This document shows positions 10,861 through 23,920 of a stretch of 64,000 bases of DNA, in pieces (position 1 is the stretch's first letter; each line of letters starts with the position of its first letter). Source of the DNA: Lepas anatifera (taxonomy: Eukaryota; Arthropoda; Thecostraca; Lepadidae); the NCBI GenBank assembly GCA_034440635.1, contig JAOTON010001253.1:1054001-1118000 (forward strand), given 5' to 3'. The translations under genes and the position numbers were made by a program. The notes under the pieces were generated by a model. The model ran no database searches, was not told the origin of the DNA, and saw only the letters and a program-made list of their open reading frames with translations.

Positions 10861-13800
10861 ATGCTTTCATTTCCCACAGCAAGCTTCCAACAGCCAGAAC
10901 TCGTCAGATTTCTGTTAGGCATAGGCGCAGGGATTTTTTCCAGGCTGGTGTTGGGGGCAAAAGTTGTAACCAATGGTGGGGCCAAATACGATTCGGTCTA
11001 TCACTTGATTTGTCGACAGAAAAAGTACGGAATCGGCTCAAAAGAGCACAAAGAGAGCCCTGCTTGTTACAGAATGGAGTGCTGAAGAGGGATTAAGAGG
11101 GCCCTGTCTGGTATAAAATGCCAAATTTGGCCACAGAGCATAGTGCGGGCGAGCCGCACTTCGCGCGGCTCGTGTCCTCAGGAGGACCATTCGGACCCTC
11201 AGGGAGGGGCGGCTGTCCCTGCCGCCCCTCCCCCTTAGCTACGCCCCTGAACCACTTCACAACTACGGAAAGTAGAAACACAAGTTTCATTAGCTTACTC
11301 TGTAGATATATCCTAAAGCTGAACTCTTAAGTACGCGCAGTTTTCTGTGCAGTCGGTGACTGAAAACTGAAAATATTCTGGTATGATTTTAAGGTAAGTG
11401 GTTTTACCTTCAGGTCGGCATATTTAAAAAGCAAAGGTTCTGCCCGCTTATCCGGTCAGCCAGCGATGACCGAAAGCCCCGTAAACCCTGTTGGGTCACA
11501 CCATAACACCTTGTTACGCTTTATTTGATCCAGTATATAGGCTATCATCTAATATTCAGTTCTTGGTTTGATCATTTGTATCCGTTCATATATTGACTGA
11601 CACTCCTGCATGTAACATAGTGCGTACAACGATACATGCCTGTAAGACACCGACCTAAAATAGACCAGTGGCAATTTTAAGTAAAATTAACCAGGCTCCC
11701 CAAGCACGGGGCCCCTTTAGTTACGCCGGTGGGCACCCAACCAACCATTAGCAACTCAAGAAATGTAAAATAGTGAAACACAAGTAAGATAGACACCCGC
11801 CGTCCACATCGAGCGGATGAAACGGCTGAGCGGAAGGACAGAGCGGAGGTACCGGTGGGGAGGGGGTCCACCCGGAGGTATGTGGGGCTCTCCGACCCAT
11901 CACTGGGGGAGGGGGACAGCAGGTCCGCAGTGGCGGCTGAATAACGCTACAGTCCCGGAATGTCAGGCGCACTACCCGATGGGCGGCACGCCGACCCCCT
12001 TCCCCTCCCCTCCCCCCACCGCCAGCCGCCGCGCGGGGTTGTTGGCGTGTCGGACGGGCGCGCCGGCCGAACAGACCCGACCGCCGGGGCAGGCCACGGC
12101 CGCGAGATCGCTTGCGCGTCAAGGTATTGGGGCATCCCACGACAAATCGACCAAGCGATAGCACCTTACATGTCAGACTTTGATGAAAATTTGTCACATC
12201 GGTTTTGCGAGGCGCAGACTATCGCTGTGATATTATTAGCTGCGCCCGTTTAATGGTTTTTGAGTTGTGGCCTCGGGCACTTTTTGGACCCAATGAAAAA
12301 CCTTACTTTTCCACTTGCCATATATTAGAGACTAATAATTAGCATTATATTAATTGTAGATCCCTTGAGTCGTTAAGACCCAAATCAAATATGATGACGT
12401 CTAAATTTAAGTTGACAAAAACAATCAAACATTACCGTTTTACCGGTGACCTAGGGTTGGGTTACGCGACTTGGTACTGATTAGAGTTATAAAATGTACT
12501 GTTTTTTTTAATTATTCAGTGGCTTATCCGTTGTAAGAATTGGCAGCAGGATTTTTTTTATAATTGTTTGATGACATTTTAAATAAGTGATGCAAGAACA
12601 ATGTATGTATGTACATACCTAACTGTTCAATGCCTTCCATTGTATCATATCCGTCCCAGCACCCCTCAATGGGCCTGTTATGGGAATTAAATTTTCAGCG
12701 AGAGATGACCTTCAAAGAATAAAATAACCCGTAATATCCCTCTGTCTTCCATTATTTGTTTGTTTTAACATGAGCCCTACAGGGGAAAAATTTTCTCCCT
12801 GCTGGTTTTCCCAAGAAACGCAAAAAGAAGAAACAAAGGACAGCACAACTTACAGTGCCTTATTTCCAATTCGTGTTATGCACCTGACTAAATTTTCTGT
12901 CAGGTCATGCCAGATACAGGAGCTATTCAAGGGCAAGCGACCCAACCTCAGAACCCAATATAACAAGTTTCACGCTGCGTCAAAGGAATATCTGGCAACC
13001 GATCAGTTCCAAACAATAGTAGGGGAGACCAGGGCAAAGCGGTCACCATAGTGATATTTGCTCAATTTTGAAGAACTTTTAATCCCCATTTCTTATGTTT
13101 TGTACCATGATTTTGTCCCATGTTCAATTCTGAAGACACTAGAGGGGACAAAAAGGCAAAAAATACAAGACATCTGCACAGGAAACCAAAAATAAACCAA
13201 AGTTATTTTGACCACTTTGCCCCAAGCACGGGCTTATTTTGCCTCGATTCTTTGTTTGCAAGATATTTGGCATGTATACTTTTCAGTTTGATATAATTTT
13301 AATATATAATTGTACATAAATGCTTAGATTCACTTATTTAATATGATAGCGTCTGCGGAGTGGCAATATTGCTATCCCCTCCCCGCTACTCAGTTTCCAA
13401 ACGCTCTAGCATTAAATGTTCCTATCTGACGGTAAAAATGTTTTGCGGCAGGCCTCTTTGCGACAGGCCTCTGTGGTATGCTGCTGTGCCCAACATGGAC
13501 GGTTAAGGAGCTTCCAGCACCAGAAGACCGACGACTTTAATAGACAAAGTCGCATGTTACAATAGTCGTGAGTTGAATAGGAACGCATGCGTTGATCCTA
13601 TCCGGGTGGAAATATTCTGATTTGCGTAGAGGGTTTAAGCGATGGAATAGAGAATTTTGTGGCGGTCGAAAGATTGCTGTCGTTTGCTTTTAATATCAGT
13701 CGTTTAAGACACAAGTCAAATGCTGGCTGCCACGTCTGCAGATAACGTAATTTCAATTTATGTGTAAAATTTCGGTCTGGTTTATCAAACCCACAAGAAG

Positions 13801-14455
13801 CGAAAGAAACACGCGTATATTTCTGTATCCACGATGATTGCTAAGGCTTCCTCGCCATACACGAACCAAGGCGCCCACTAAAGGTATGTACGTGCCACAC
13901 ACGAAAATGATATCCTCTGCAACAACCCCCCTCCCACATGTATCGTGAACCCACTAAGGCATATTGCGCAGCGTGACCGGCCATCACCTTTTTTGGATTT
14001 AGGGTTAGTCTCTGTACAAAAGATATTTCTCATTTCCATTGCCATCAGTTTTAAGAACTGGCGTCTCGGTTCGCCTCTCTGGCTCGGACCAGCCCTCGCA
14101 CCGTTGGTGTTCATTCTTGGTCTTTCATTCCATGCCTCTGCATCAACCCCTAGCTGATCCTCAGGGTGCCTGCTTTCTCCACCTGTGGTTGCTTTCCCCT
14201 CTGGCACGTTCTCTGCATATGCACCAACTATTTAAATAGGTTGGGGCCCTAGCTCAATTTAGGGGCGCCCCAAAGGTCGGTGTATATTGGGTCTCAGAAC
14301 ATCTCCAGGGGCCATTTAAGCTCTGGTCCCCAGCTCAGCTCAGGGGCCCTATAACTGTGCAGCGGCCCAGACCAGCCCAGGGGCTACCCAGTTCAACACA
14401 GGGAGCTCAAGATTGGCTTAGGGCCCAACTTAGCTCAGGGGCCCCAGGTAGGATC
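10861..14455. other. Unassigned stretch, no gene recognised
   Basis: About 3.6 kb without a convincing gene. Visible items: a short hairpin-rich GC block at 11140-11245 ending TTAGCTACGCCCCTG, which resembles a hAT-type terminal repeat without a partner; a similar 'tttagttacgccggtg' end at 11716-11731; a CpG-rich patch 11800-12130 with overlapping ORFs on both strands and no recognisable domain; and a degenerate 'agctcaggggcc' array at 14240-14450 related to the larger arrays further right. The remainder is unremarkable AT-rich DNA. Confidence 0.5.
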
Positions 14456-14459
14456 TTAA

Positions 14460-16280
14460 CACGCGCATTGACGGGGGCGGGTACCCGCCCCCGGCTTTTT
14501 CGAAGGTAGTATAAAAACGGCGGCGCGTAGTGCCGCCGTACTTGGCATACCTTTTTCCTCATCATTTTCACAACTTGTTTTCTTCAAAATTGTAAGGTTA
14601 GGACATCTCAGGTCAGGTCACCAGTACAGGTGGAGCGACCTGACCTCAAAAAAGTTTAAGATAGCATAAGCAGGAACAGGATGAACTTATCCGATTGAAA
14701 CTCGTACCACGCAATGACCCCACTGAGTTATCTAAAATATGTTCCGAAATGTTTGATATCGATGACCTAAGGTCAGGTACGAGCCATGACCTCTCCATTG
14801 GAAATGCATGGGAAAAATGGTTTTAACTGAATAACACAGTAATTAATAAAGATAGAGCGTTTATTTAAACTGCATTAGATTTTCCTCGTCATTGCGGTTC
14901 TAATGATATGAATTTTGCCCAATTTGAGCTTGACCTGACCTCAGGCCAGGTCAAATCCTTGATTTGACCTGGCAAGGTCATGTTATATATCATTCGATTT
15001 GGCTTGCTGCGAGGATTCATAGAGTTCAAATCGTTTTGCTCTATCTCTACTTGTTTGGATGTAATGGCCAAAAAACTTCATTTACATGTTATCCCTATGA
15101 CGGCTTGTTTTGTCCTCTAGTGACCCTAAATGTGACCTGACAAAAAATGGTTTAAATATTTTCGATGGAGTAGTGGATGGGTCATCCAACGCCTTTTACC
15201 GTTTTTCGCTACCTAGCGCGGTTGTCGAGATTTTAACCCGCGCCCCACCGGGGTCCGGCGCCACCTTCGCCCCACCGGGGCCATCAATGCCCCCCCCTCT
15301 AACTCCGAAAATATGGGCGTTAGCGCAAATCTGCAAAGTGCAATAGAAAGCTCGCGTGAATTCAGTAAGAAATTACTTCACATGTTTTAGTGCGCAGGTC
15401 AATGGTTTGACCTCCAGAGGTCAAATTAGGTCAAGATCGGCTATTTTCACTCAAATATGCAATGATTAAGCAAACTGGGCATAACTCTTGTCATTAGAGC
15501 TATTGAGGCCTGGTAAAGTACATTTGATAGCAAATTGCCAGTACTTTTTCCGTTATGTGGAACGTAAAGACCTCCCGCCAGTGGTTTGACCTCCAGAGGT
15601 CACCTCGTGACCTAATATGACCTGAGGTCACGAAAGGTCAAAAAGTGACCTTGCCGTATATCAAATGAAAGCCAGTGACAAGACAAACACGATGGTGTTT
15701 GTTTCACCGCTCTAGCTTAATTAGGTCAAAAGTTATTGTCAAAATACTGTTTTTGACCTCTGGTGACCTTGGATGACCTTGGAAAAGTCAAAGGGCAAAT
15801 ATGACCCCTGGGATCCGTGAAAGGGTGTCCAAAAACGCTGTTCTGAGCAGTCTGAGTATTTGCAATCATTTTGTGACTTTTATATCATGAAACAGCTTTT
15901 CCCATGCTTTTCCAATGGGAGAGGTCACCTCGTGACCTGACCTCAGGGCACGAAATCGAAAAAATCCCGGATATACACCTTGTAGACCCTGGAGGGTTCA
16001 TGAAGTGTAGGAAGTTTCAAATCGATCGACTTTGAAATGTAGCTCTTACAAAGCTCTAAAGTTGAAGTGAGGTGACCTTGCTTGACCTCGTCTGGTGCCC
16101 TGACCTTGGGTGACCCGGGGTAAAAAATTTCAGGGATGATGGGAAAATGATGCAGTGAGAGGTAGAGCCCTCAACCGCGGTGCTGCACCTCGTCGTTTTT
16201 CTGCTATCCCGGAAAAACCTTAGGGGGGCCATCGATGGCCCCCCGGTGGGGCGAGGGTTAAGGGCGGGTACCCGCCTGAC
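14460..16280. mobile_element. GGTCA-rich element H carrying G1
   Basis: The left part has a perfect 20-bp palindrome GGGGGCGGGTACCCGCCCCC (about 14473-14492) and a GC hairpin near 14520. The body is dense in AGGTCA/TGACCT half-sites (14610-15130). Just right of the nested G1 element, GGGCGGGTACCCGCC reappears (16262-16276), consistent with this being the other end of H. The outermost terminal match is imperfect and no clean target duplication is visible, so element status is tentative. No coding capacity. Confidence 0.45.
15237..16257 (+). mobile_element. TTAA (piggyBac-like) non-autonomous element G, copy 1
   Basis: Flanked by TTAA at 15233-15236 and 16258-16261. The ends are inverted repeats: CCCGCGCCCCACCGGGG on the left and CCCCGGTGGGGCGAGGG on the right. 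TTAA duplication with CCC-starting ends is the piggyBac signature. The 1021-bp interior encodes no transposase but carries many TGACCT/AGGTCA hexamers as direct, inverted and everted pairs (for example 15412-15427 and 15589-15615). Near-identical to G2 in reverse at 46909-47931. Confidence 0.85.
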
Positions 16281-18019
16281 TCGCTAATTTGGGGGTTTGT
16301 CTAGAAGCCGAGCATTGTCGCCTGCGCTGCTTTTGTCCTACAATTAGTGGCCGTTGATGTGTATTTCGATAAATGTTTTGCCATAGGCGGTTCCAGGAGT
16401 TCATAATGGGGGTCTACAATGTTTTCCATTCGAACCTTCCAAAGTGAATATACTGCCTACAGAATGGACGGGAGGGCGAAACATAACCATGCATTGAGCC
16501 GATATGTGTGTTATATAATGATAGGAAGCCATCGACGTGCTCAGGTACCGTAATTAGGGGTGAGGGGGGAAGTTCACTCACACTCAAGTTCATTTTATTG
16601 TTGTGTCTGCATTGAATGGGGCAGAGCATCGAAGATATGCATTTAATTCTTACACCAAATGGACACAATCCATCCATAGGTGGATCCAGGAGTGTTCCCC
16701 GGGTCGAGCAGAGGTGGATAAAGGCGGGGTAATTTGAAAAGTAGCCATACCTGAAAGGCGGGGTTGTTTGTCTTACCCTACTTCTTTGCCTCCCTGAATC
16801 CACATCTGACATATGTTTGGCATTTGATCATTTTGTTTGACATAAGAGATATCACACTCTACCTGGCGTATGTATTTCTGCAAAAAAGACGAGCAAAAAT
16901 CATATAATTCCCCCAAAATTCTGGCCCTTAAACCGCCCTTGAATTTTTAATTTCACCTAAATAGAAGATATCACCATGTTCAAGCAATTCCCTTTCAATC
17001 CATACCAGTTTCGTGAAAATAGAGCCTAAGAGACAAGAGTTACGGATAATCTAAAAAAGGCAGACATTTTGTATATTTTGAAACACTTACCCTCAATTTT
17101 CAAAATTTTGGGATTTTCTTTTTTTAAAAATGGAGATTAGCGCAAGATGAATCGATTGCAGTGTGAATTTTTAAAATCGGTCGGGTAACTTTTGAAATCT
17201 TCGGGGGCAGAATCTGCCCTCTGTTGGAAATAGGGGTAGCCGGAAGCCCGTTGGAAGTAGGGTTAAGTTAGTCATGGGCGGATACAGGATTCATTATCGA
17301 GGGGGAGGCACATAGACCAGGTTTGCACCAGCTAATGCCGAATCGCAGTGTAGTGTAGTCGAGGACTTGATCAGAGGGTAACCACTCTCCTCTTCTGTTT
17401 ACTCTGAATTCGCCCTTGATACCTTTGATGCCAGGAAAAATGTCAAATCGGCAGGTACAATGGAAAAGCCAATGTGCATGGTGCTTTATGTTTGGACTAC
17501 AGAAATGCATATATGTAATTAACATAGGGTGCCCAGTTCAAGATGCCGCTTCGAATCCGTAATGGCAGATATATTAACAGAGTAACACACTCTCCACAAG
17601 TTTTTTTGTACCCAACATATACCACGCTAATATGTCAACGTAGAAGCAATAAGAGTCAAACATAATACTCTGCCAGGTACGAGGCAGAATTTTAGCCCTT
17701 CTCCCATTCAGCAGACATTGCTGTGCAATGACTAAAACTCAGCCTTATGTTCATCTTGTATAAAATAATCCAGGAAACGATACGTTTGTAAAAATTATGA
17801 GCCCGCAGCTAATATCAATGATCCCCCTCATTGTCATGTTAAAAAACAGTCTGACATGTAAGAATTCCATAATTCATATCCTTTACACACCAACACACAA
17901 TGAAATGCTGAAAAAATTCATAGCATCAGACTCATCAATGGAAATAAGCATGCGGAATAGTTCAGTTCCTTTCACCGTTAGTGCCCCAGGGGATTCAGAA
18001 ATTGCTCAAGGAGGGGGCG
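16281..18019. other. Unassigned stretch with MITE fragments
   Basis: No gene recognised. Degenerate fragments with the family K end are visible at 16383 (CATAGGCGGTTCCAGG), 16671 (CATAGGTGGATCCAGG) and 17274 (CATGGGCGGATACAGGATT). None has a clear partner end. The 132-residue minus-strand frame at 16414-16812 crosses one of these fragments and has no recognisable domain. Confidence 0.45.
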
Positions 18020-19200
18020 AACCCTGATGGGGGCGGCCTTGAAGGAGGCCCAGAATAGCTTTTGGGGGCCCAACCGTGCAAGATGTAAATTTTCGTAAAA
18101 ACGCATATGCACAAAAACATTTCGGGGAGCAAAAAAAGAAGAGTTAAACAACGTTTTGGGGGCGAAATTTCTGAGCATTCTAAACGCTCACAAAACTATG
18201 AATTGGCCTTAAACTCCTTGAGGTCCGTTCAACATTTGATTGAATCTCCAAAAATCCAGGGTTTGGCCGAATTTCAGCTAGGATCACTAAATGGGACCAT
18301 CACAGATCGCATACAGTATTCTGGAGCCTGCTTGAATTAAGAGTTTAAGATATAATACTTACCTACTACTCCCAAGCAGGGACGGATGTTGTAGCCACGG
18401 AGGGCAGAGACCAAAGGAGTCCCGCAAGCAAGGCAGGGGCCCAATTGTAGCCACAATATTTCCGGGCCATTTTAGATATTCAGGCGCCAGCACTAATCCT
18501 GAAACCCTGGTACTTGATTCATCTGAGATTTTCGGGTCCTTTTAACTGGTATGGGGCCTCTCAGCTGATTTTGGACCTTTGAGATAGTTTTGAGCCTCCT
18601 GAGAGTAAGTTTTGCAAGTAGTCCCTGGGCTGTTCTGGGGCCATGAGAGGGTATTGCAAAGGAGCTTACTGGCATGGCCTTAGACTCCACCACGCTGTTT
18701 GGGGCCCCCTGAGCTGAGAAGAACCACTATGGTGGAATTATTGAGACGGGCACCAGCTGGTCTAGAGCCCCTAAGAGGATCTGCTCAAGATGTCTTTGGC
18801 TTTATCGTAGGGTTCCTAGCTGGATTGGTGTTTATTGAGCTGGTAAGAACCCCTGAGATGGCATTGGATTTTTTAGTTTGTCCAGGCTCTATTGCGCTGA
18901 TCTAGACCCTACGCTGCTTTGGGGCCTCTAAGCCCGTTGGGGGCCCAGTTGGTCTGGCCTCCTGAGTTTTTTTTACTTGCTCAGCTGATCTGGGGCCCCT
19001 GAGCTGGTTCTAAGCCCCTGAGCTTATCTGGGTCCCTTCTAGATGGTAAGGGCTCCCATGCTTATCTTGAAACCCAGGTTTTGGCACTAGGGCTCCATTT
19101 GCCGTCAATGACCCCTTATCTGGTTCGAAACCTCTTAACTGTTACGGGCCCCTCGGCTGATCTTATACCCCCTGAGTTGGGGTCGGGCCCCTTGAAAGGG
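18020..19200. repeat. Degenerate CTGAG/GGGGCC array
   Basis: Low-complexity array of about 20-28 bp degenerate units such as CCCCTGAGCTGATCTGGGGC, clearest from 18480 to 19200. It is the same sequence type as the arrays inside elements C and E. It has no detectable terminal repeats here, so it may be an eroded remnant of such an element. Confidence 0.6.
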
Positions 19201-20965
19201 GGTTTGTGTTGCATGTTGCAGTGGGGTGCTCCAGTACTGAAAAAAGGGCGGTCAATCATGAAATATAGGCACCCAATCACAAACAAGAGGGCAAGCAAAA
19301 ATCGATGAAGTTGGTCCATGTTCAAGTGAGACGCCCAATGGTATGCCGGGGAAAGCTTACTCAAAACCAGGGGTGGCACAAAATAGAAAAGGCCAGCTTC
19401 AAATTGTTTTTCCTTCGAGCTTTGGTCTAGCATTCACTGTTCATATCCAAGGTGTCGCCAATTTTCGTTCGTCTTCGGCACCCGAAATCGGTGGAAGCGG
19501 CACTTGGGTCGTAAGTGAATGAAACAGTCGTTGTAAAGACAGTAACCAAAATGTTAAGAAATATTTACAAATATTCACTTTCCAGGTAATCACAGCAGTT
19601 TAGAATTATATTGCGAGAAGTGTATAATGTATATTATATATGACCGGTTCTTTACACAATGGGAACGCACGCTATGGGCAGGGGCGGCATTACGGATGGC
19701 GGAGAGACTATCAGTTTCAGTTATAAATGGGCCCATCATTATATTGTACGTGATCACTGTATGAGTGAATGTGCTGTGACTCCGGCTTCCTCCCAGGACG
19801 GACGTAGGTAAGGCTTAGACGCACGCCTGTTTTTGACACAAAGGTGCCATCTTTGGCAATCGTCTTTCACGAAACTGTCAGGAGCTGTTTGATTTATCTC
19901 GGTGAATTGGCATTGTACATTGTAGCCAACCCTTCGGTAAGCATCCCGGCAGCGCTGAGTGATGGTCCCCTCCACCCCACCCACCGCGGAGCCATTGTAC
20001 GGTTGGCTCCACTGTCGTGTCCGGCACGTATCAGGACTGTCGCCGGCGCACGTATCGGGTGACGACTTAGTATCAGCCGGCTAAAGCTTTTTGTTAGAGG
20101 GTTGAGTGATACCCTGACATGTTGTTGCTGTGGCCACCTTCTTCAAACACTTGTGTTACCGCATAAGCATACCTTTTCATCCCTTCGTCGAAATTCGCCT
20201 CCACGGGCAATACGGGCGCATTGTGTTGAGCGTGAGGAAGTGTCATGGCTATTACGAGCCCTATCCCTCTCGCGCCCCGCACAGCGGTATTTCACGGCGG
20301 GCGTAATTGATGGATGACTGGGTGTACCCTCCTCTTTTGTTGAGGTCGGGCTGGCAGCGCTCCGTAGCCATGAGAGAAATCCGCAATGAACCAGAGTAAA
20401 TACACCACTTCACGGGTAGACCCTAGGATCAATGCGTACACCAGAAAAGACGTGATCTGAAAATAAGTATTGAACTGAAGAGTAAAGCAATGTATTGTAT
20501 CTTAATCTTAGAGGTCTCACCACCTATCCTAATCCCCTCCTATTAGCTTGTGAAATATAATAGTTCTTTTTAGTAACGCCGACGCTCCATGACATAAGCG
20601 TTATACCAAGATGTTATTTCCCCGTGTTGATTCCTTACATTTTCATTCAAGGTATGGGCAGGAAGAAATTTGCTTTCCCCACTTTATGCGAGAGTGCCAG
20701 GGAATATGTGAGTTTTTTAATACAATACCATTTTGGGAGGTGGGTGAACTCTGACCGTGACTCGTGACCGTGATCACTGCCTCAGGCAGTGGTGGAAGTA
20801 TAGCTTAGGTCCCACTCCTGAAAGTAGCACGTTTCCATAGACTAACAGAGATTCTTCCAGGGCAACCGCGTCAGGCTTTATCTCCAGAGTATTGACTTAG
20901 CTGCCCCCTCCCCCCCACCGTTCCGAACTTGGGGCCTGGGTCCGTGAGCACTATTCGGTGACAAG
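19201..20965. other. Unassigned stretch, nothing recognised
   Basis: About 1.8 kb with no gene, RNA or repeat structure I can support. Small frames on both strands overlap each other and have no recognisable motifs. Confidence 0.4.
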
Positions 20966-23920
20966 CAGGGGCGCAGCCAGAACTTCCGAATGGGGGGCAC
21001 ATCACCTTTGAGGGGCACGCCAGGAGTAAAAGGTGGCCTTTTAACGTAACCCAAAAAACTTACTATATCTTAAATTATATTAACTTTTGGGTACCTTTGG
21101 TACGAGAAAAATGCAAATCAAATATTGGTGGAGAAGGGAAGCTTGATTAAAACCGGAAAAAGAAAATTTCACCGCAATCTCATCAAAGTATTCAAAACAT
21201 GACTGTTTTGGATAGATTTAAGGACAAGTCAGGCAACTCATGGAAGTACTTAACATCAGAGAAATCAGCAGAGCCTGTGATATCTCACTATGTGCAAGCT
21301 AAGATATATTGGAGTCGAAAATTCACTTGTTATGCCCACTGGTTTTGTCGTGACGAGTGAACCCTGGTTGAACGCGGATTAAGTTCCGCGGCTCCCTCAA
21401 GGGGTGTAGGAGGAGGAGTGGCAAAGTGGCATTGGACCATTTTTGCTGCCGGAATAATTTGAGAGATATCTTTTTAACGCGTTTATCAAGTTCCATATTT
21501 TCGAGGATCAGTCCCAGTTAGAGTAAAAAAGGTAAAGAGGCTGGTGGTTTTGTGGGGATGGTGTGACAGGGCTGAAAATTGTGAAAAACTAGTTCTTCAT
21601 TTAGATTAATTAGTAGAAATCCTGGTTTAGGGGACTGCTCTCTGAGCTCAGGGGCACATGCCTTTTTAGCACATCCCTCCCCAGAATCCATCAGTATAAT
21701 TAGCAATTTATATAATCAGGGGTGCTTAGGCAGCACCCCGACCAGCTCGGGGACCATATCAACTCGGGGGTGCCAGATCAAGTCAGGAGGCACTTAATCA
21801 GGCCAGGAGCCCCATACCAGCCCAGGGGCCCTCATCAGCCTCACTGTGACCAGCTAAGCTCAGGGCCCTAGAGCTGCTGATGAAATTCCTAATCAACTCA
21901 AGAGGCCCAGATCAGCTTCAAGGGAGATACGCAAAAAAATTATTGGCTAAATCAAAAGGTCACAAAAAGTTGTTTCAGAAGTCCCATTATCATTTTTGCG
22001 AATTCGGCTTGTAAATGTCTTAAAGTTGCTCTCAAAGTCAACATTTCTAGACGACTTTACCGGTACACCTCTTATCGATGTAAATGACCTACCCCCCGGC
22101 TACGGCTGTCAATTTCTCTAAGAAACCGGTCCCATTTTTCCTAAGCAGTGACATGAAAGTTTAAAACTATTAAATAAAAAGTTATTTTAAAAAAGTTACA
22201 GCCAAAAATAATATTAAAACAAAATATACGACTTTTAAGAAATCACAATTGACCGATCAGAACGTACAGTCACCTCATAAGGGGGGTACAGTCACCTCAT
22301 AGGGGGTCACGTGACCTTTCTGACGCAAAAGTTTCGTCATCTTGGGGTAGAAGCAGAAAACTACTCAAGACCCGAGGTACGAAACGGCTGAAGACGTGAG
22401 TAATTATGTTTTTTTTCGTTTTTTAGGGCGTATTAATTCATTTTGTATTTTCAAAGACGTTTTAAAGTTAATTCAAATAAAATACATGAAAATATACATT
22501 TGTATTACAAAAAAACATTACTTTTTAACTTAAGATAGTTTTCGAAAAGTAAGTGATGGGTGAAGGTTTTAGCATTTTATCGGGATTATTAACCTATTTC
22601 GATAATAAGTGAGTGGCCTCCCAAAATTTTGCCGAAGATACAAAAATAATTGACAGTTTCGTAATCCGGATTTTTCAAATAGCAAGAAACCACAATAATA
22701 TTTTTGCGTATCTCCCTTTAAAGGGCACAAAATAGGTACTAGCTCAGGGGGCACCAATGTGTGGTGGTCCTGGATGGCTTAACGCTGGCACAGCAATACA
22801 AGCCCCGTACAAAGCCTATCAGAGACCCAAAGTCGAAGGGGAGTACTGACCTCCCCAATCTCCTGGGATCTCCAACCAATGGCTAGGGAGGGGTAAGTCA
22901 GCGGCTTCATCAGCAGGACCGTCCACGGAATAGGTGTTATATAGCAACTGGGGCACAGTTCTATATCCTTTTATTGAGCGTCCTTTTTTCCTTAACATTT
23001 CTTAGATTTTAGAATACAATCCAGAGATATTGCTTGAGATCCTAGGCCCAAACACTATTTTCGAAAATTATATGTCTCGGAACAAATGTATCTACGCCCA
23101 TTGTGTACCAAAAAAATACAAATTGAAACATGTCAATCTGGAACCAATACTGAAAGAAAGGAGGCAAAAATTAATCTAGTTGTATCATCGATAAGAGCAA
23201 ATCAAACAGGGAACTTGGCACTTCAGCTAGTTTTAAATGTATAGGCGTAACCTCAATAACTACCTTCCTAACTATTCTGAAATAAATAACTTTTCGTTTT
23301 TAACATTTCGTGGGAAAACTAGACAAACAAGGGTAATGCCAGAAATTGATGAACATAATCCCAAAAATAAAAGAAGGATGACAAGTTGAAAATAACAACA
23401 GGGTGAGCCAAGGCGATAGATATCTCGGTTGCCTATTTTCGTGGTAATTTGCTCACTTACAACATAGCAAGGGTGATAAAGAACTGTGGTGAATTCAACA
23501 GGATCTGTCCGCGGAATATACGTTATATCCGGGACGCACTCCCATATCCCTTGTATTTTGATTAATTTTTCTTTTCATTTTCTTGGAAATTTCCTGATTA
23601 AAGAGTTCGTGAATTCGACACCGGGAAAGAATTGGTAATCATTTCCCGCAGAGTATCATTTATTCGTGCTCAAAACGACTGACATTCAATAACTTTAAGT
23701 CTGATTACCAGAGTGAATTGAGGTAGTCAGGTTTAATATCATGCACACCGTCTCCTTTCATTGTCTTCATCACTTCACGTTCATTACGACGGCGCTTGAA
23801 AAGCCACCATATGTGTGAAAGTGTTCGAACTAATACACAGCAGTATTTAATTTCCCGAAATGTGTCATAAAGCTGTTATTTTAGCCACGCTGCAAATTTC
23901 CATATACGTAAAGGCTAGCT
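20966..23920 (-). mobile_element. Composite array element C3/E1 (reverse), truncated
   Basis: Starts CAGGGGCGCAGCCAG, the terminal repeat of family C, and 20966-21715 matches the unique right end of C1 (39920-40934) in reverse. Then comes a CTGAG-type array (21715-21916, resumed after 22721). From about 22750 to 23920 it matches, in reverse, the unique left part of element E2 (25500-26590). The order C-right, array, E-left shows that C and E are mosaics of one design. The distal end is lost where G3 begins at 23925. D1 is nested inside. Confidence 0.7.
21921..22717 (+). mobile_element. TTAA element D, copy 1
   Basis: Ends are inverted: AGGGAGATACGC on the left and GCGTATCTCCCT on the right. 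The right flank is TTAA (22718-22721); the left flank TTCA (21917-21920) is one substitution away. The 797-bp interior has no long frame. It is inserted in the array of the composite element above. The reverse complement matches the left part of D2 (24218-24972). Confidence 0.8.

Noticed and set aside
11748..12253. Overlapping ORFs of up to 149 residues in a GC-rich patch
   Set aside because: Up to four frames are open on both strands. Composition is Pro/Arg/Gly-rich as expected from GC-rich non-coding DNA, and there is no domain.
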